Below are positions 5,822-7,244 of a stretch of DNA of 7,244 nt, in pieces. The stretch is from a bacterium. Its GTDB lineage: Bacteria > Verrucomicrobiota > Verrucomicrobiia > Limisphaerales > J093. The stretch is from NCBI GenBank assembly GCA_021784265.1, contig JAJXTA010000130.1, positions 1 through 7,244 of the forward strand, given 5' to 3'. The notes beneath the pieces were generated by a model that was not told where the DNA came from, searched no databases, and saw nothing but the letters and a program-made list of their open reading frames with translations. Every line of letters begins with the position of its first letter. Position 1 is the first letter of the stretch. The translations under genes and the position numbers were made by a program.

Positions 5822-7011
5822 TTCGTCAAGGTGCCTTGGTATTTCCGGAACGCCTCCTCACCCAGGACCCGGCGCAGGGAATCCAACTGGTTCTGATAGA
5901 TGGTGGCCAACTGTTGCGATTGCTCCTCGGGGGTGAGTGTGGGGTCGTTGAGGATGCGTTGGCGCTCCTGGTCCGTGGCCTGGTTGATCTGGTAGAGGGG
6001 GAGAACGGTCTCCGGCGTCGTGCCGAGTTGCTGGGCGGTGTCGCGCGCTTGTTGGAAGGCGGGGTCCTGGTTGAGCTGGTAGAACTGGTAGCGTTGGGTG
6101 CCCAGGGCTTGTTGGACGGCTTGGTCGCGTTGTTTCTGCAGGTCTTGCCGCAGTTTCACATCCGCGGGATCGGTCGAGTTGCCCAGGGCCGCCAGTTGTT
6201 GATCCAGGGCGTCGGTGGCTTGAAAGACGCCGCGGAACTCGTCGGGGGTGGCGTCGAAGCCGCGCAAGGTGTCGCGGAGTTGGTTGGCGTGGTCGGAGTA
6301 GCGCAGGAGGTATTCCTGCAACTGGGTCGGATCGAGCACTTTGGCCAGTTCATCCCGCATCTGTTCCCGCAACCGGGCCAGCTCCGCCGGGTCGGTGGGT
6401 TTGCCCGCCTTGGCTTGGTCGCGGGTATAGGCGGCGAGGGCCTCGCGGCTGCGGGCCTCGATGTCATGCACCGCCTGCTTGGTCTCGGGGGCGAGATCAC
6501 CCAGGATGGGCCCGTCGAGGGTGGTCGAGGGATTGGGTAGGCTGGCGGGGTCGGCCCCCACCTCCCACTTGGGTCCGAGCAAAAACGTCAGCAGGGCGCG
6601 CCGTTCTTTGTCCAGTGCCTGGAGCTTGTCCGCCGCGCTTTGCAGGATGTCCATGTCGGGGTCGGAACGCCACCATTGTTGATTCACGCTGGGGACTTCC
6701 TTGGCCCGGCGGCGCGCATAGAGTTCGTCCACGTCGGCCACGATGATGTCCCGAATCGTCGGTTCCGGGCAGCCAATCGAGCGGAGATTCTGGATGTAAG
6801 TTTGGTAATCGTCGGACTCGATGTCGCTCCAGGTCAAAAGCCGGGGGTTGACCACCACGTTGGTCCGCATCAAGCGGATCAGGTTCGTGGTGACCACATG
6901 CTGGCGGGGCGGGAGTTTGCGGATGACCAGCGGCCGCGTCGCCAGGAACCACCCCGCCGCCAGGGCCAGGTTCAGCCCCAGCGAGACGAGTATCCAGACT
7001 CGCGCGCGCAT
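5818..7011 (-). CDS. Membrane-anchored helical protein of unknown function, Verrucomicrobia type
   Basis: The protein has 397 residues from ATG 7011. I do not recognise a named function. Residues 5-23 (VWILVSLGLNLALAAGWFL) form one transmembrane segment after a short basic N-terminus, so the rest probably lies in the periplasm. Residues 61-101 hold the conserved-looking block W-DIESDDY-YIQNLRSIGCPEPTIRDII-ELYARR. The remainder is highly charged, Gln-rich and predicted helical, with an approximately 80-residue repeat whose units contain 'LG/LD....Y' at residues 145, 225, 302 and 382. The longer reading back to 7131 places about 40 Pro/Arg-rich residues before the anchor, reaches into gatA and is rejected. 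There is no clear Shine-Dalgarno sequence. It lies 55 bases after gatA and overlaps alr. It resembles envelope scaffold or stress-sensing proteins only in general shape. Confidence 0.75.
   Translation of the reverse strand: MRARVWILVSLGLNLALAAGWFLATRPLVIRKLPPRQHVVTTNLIRLMRTNVVVNPRLLTWSDIESDDYQTYIQNLRSIGCPEPTIRDIIVADVDELYARRRAKEVPSVNQQWWRSDPDMDILQSAADKLQALDKERRALLTFLLGPKWEVGADPASLPNPSTTLDGPILGDLAPETKQAVHDIEARSREALAAYTRDQAKAGKPTDPAELARLREQMRDELAKVLDPTQLQEYLLRYSDHANQLRDTLRGFDATPDEFRGVFQATDALDQQLAALGNSTDPADVKLRQDLQKQRDQAVQQALGTQRYQFYQLNQDPAFQQARDTAQQLGTTPETVLPLYQINQATDQERQRILNDPTLTPEEQSQQLATIYQNQLDSLRRVLGEEAFRKYQGTLTK
5821..6603 (-). repeat. Approximately 80-residue internal repeat in the unknown membrane protein
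   Basis: Four related segments recur: RALLTFLLGPKWE (138-150), RDELAKVLDPTQLQEY (219-234), RDQAVQQALGTQRYQFY (295-311) and QLDSLRRVLGEEAFRKY (375-391). The LG or LD pair is spaced 80, 77 and 80 residues apart. Between the second and third, and again between the third and fourth, a weaker match is visible: 'QLRDTLRGFDATPDEF' against 'QARDTAQQLGTTPETV'. This suggests three full helical modules plus a final half. Confidence 0.55.
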
Positions 7012-7066
7012 GACGATAGTATCGGCCAGCCCGCCGGGGAAGGCCACTAGGAAAAGTATGGCCGGC

Positions 7067-7244
7067 TCAGGCGGGCGAGGTGGCCAGTGGCGGGCGGCGC
7101 AGGTGCCAGGGTGTGGCCTGCTCGAAGGCATGCGCCACGCGGAGCAAGACTTCTTCTCCCAGCGGCGGGCCCAGAAGCTGCAGCCCGATCGGCAAGGGCG
7201 GCGCCCCCGCGGTGAACCCGCAGGGGAGACTCATCCCGCACAAG
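7067..7244 (-). CDS. gatA: Asp-tRNA(Asn)/Glu-tRNA(Gln) amidotransferase subunit A, C-terminal end (partial)
   Basis: The last 58 codons of an amidase-signature protein enter from the right edge and end at a TGA at 7067-7069. They show the GatA tail pattern: CGMSLPCGF, then [14 protein letters not shown], then [23 protein letters not shown], matching the family's 'G.P..S.PCGF ... LP.GLQL.GP ... E..LL.VA..FE..T.WH'. GatA is the amidase subunit of GatCAB, which converts misacylated Glu-tRNA(Gln) or Asp-tRNA(Asn) to the amide form. The Lys-Ser-Ser catalytic region lies outside the window, so activity cannot be judged and a stand-alone amidase remains possible. It is the first visible gene of the minus-strand block, 55 bases before the next start. 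Confidence 0.85.
   Translation of the reverse strand, partial: LCGMSLPCGFTAGAPPLPIGLQLLGPPLGEEVLLRVAHAFEQATPWHLRRPPLATSPA

Noticed and set aside
4382..5896. Plus-strand ORF of 504 codons opposite alr
   Set aside because: It lies antisense to a fully conserved alanine racemase. Its Gly/Arg/His/Gln-rich composition is typical of a shadow frame in GC-rich DNA.
5806..6540. Plus-strand ORF of 244 codons rich in Leu, Val and Gly
   Set aside because: It is the reverse complement of the Gln/Asp/Leu-rich helical repeat protein. No membrane topology or family motif stands out, and it crosses the end of the minus-strand gene.
7047..7241. Minus-strand ORF of 64 codons at the right edge
   Set aside because: It is in a different frame from the clear GatA C-terminus (stop at 7067-7069), which explains the same DNA better.

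Overview
The window looks like a GC-rich chromosomal segment from a member of the Verrucomicrobiota, most likely the Limisphaerales/Pedosphaera side of the phylum. This placement is inferred from protein style. The main clue is a secreted repeat protein ending in a domain with 'GPAGQxYxVQxSxDLxxW ... TDPxxxxYPxRFYRA' character. A membrane-anchored protein with an 'NLRSIGCPExTIRDII' segment supports it. No rRNA, tRNA, CRISPR array, insertion sequence or phage gene was seen.

Layout, left to right. (1) Bases 1-184 hold the 3' end of an unrecognised plus-strand gene, followed by a GC hairpin that could terminate it. (2) An M42-family metalloaminopeptidase lies on the minus strand (249-1319). (3) A divergent intergenic region of about 250 bases contains two clear dyads and no convincing promoter. 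(4) A plus-strand gene (1575-3674) encodes a secreted protein made of 14 blade-like repeats, followed by a Verrucomicrobia-type C-terminal domain. (5) A short convergent gap of about 90 bases follows. (6) From 7244 down to 3765 all genes are on the minus strand: the C-terminal end of gatA, a membrane-anchored helical protein of unknown function, alanine racemase (alr), and a GNAT-fold protein related to the Ate1/Bpt aminoacyl-tRNA-protein transferases.

The minus-strand block looks like an operon. The unknown protein overlaps alr by GTGA, and alr overlaps the transferase-like gene by ATGA, so both junctions suggest translational coupling. GatA acts in tRNA-dependent amidation, Alr makes D-alanine for peptidoglycan, and Ate1/Bpt-type enzymes move an amino acid from tRNA to protein N-termini. 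A functional link between them is inference from the overlaps. The M42 peptidase is ordinary housekeeping peptide turnover.

No defence or mobile system was recognised. The points most worth following are the 14-repeat propeller protein, the alanine racemase with Glu in place of the usual carbamylated Lys, the cysteine-poor Ate1/Bpt relative coupled to it, and the approximately 80-residue repeat in the unknown membrane protein.
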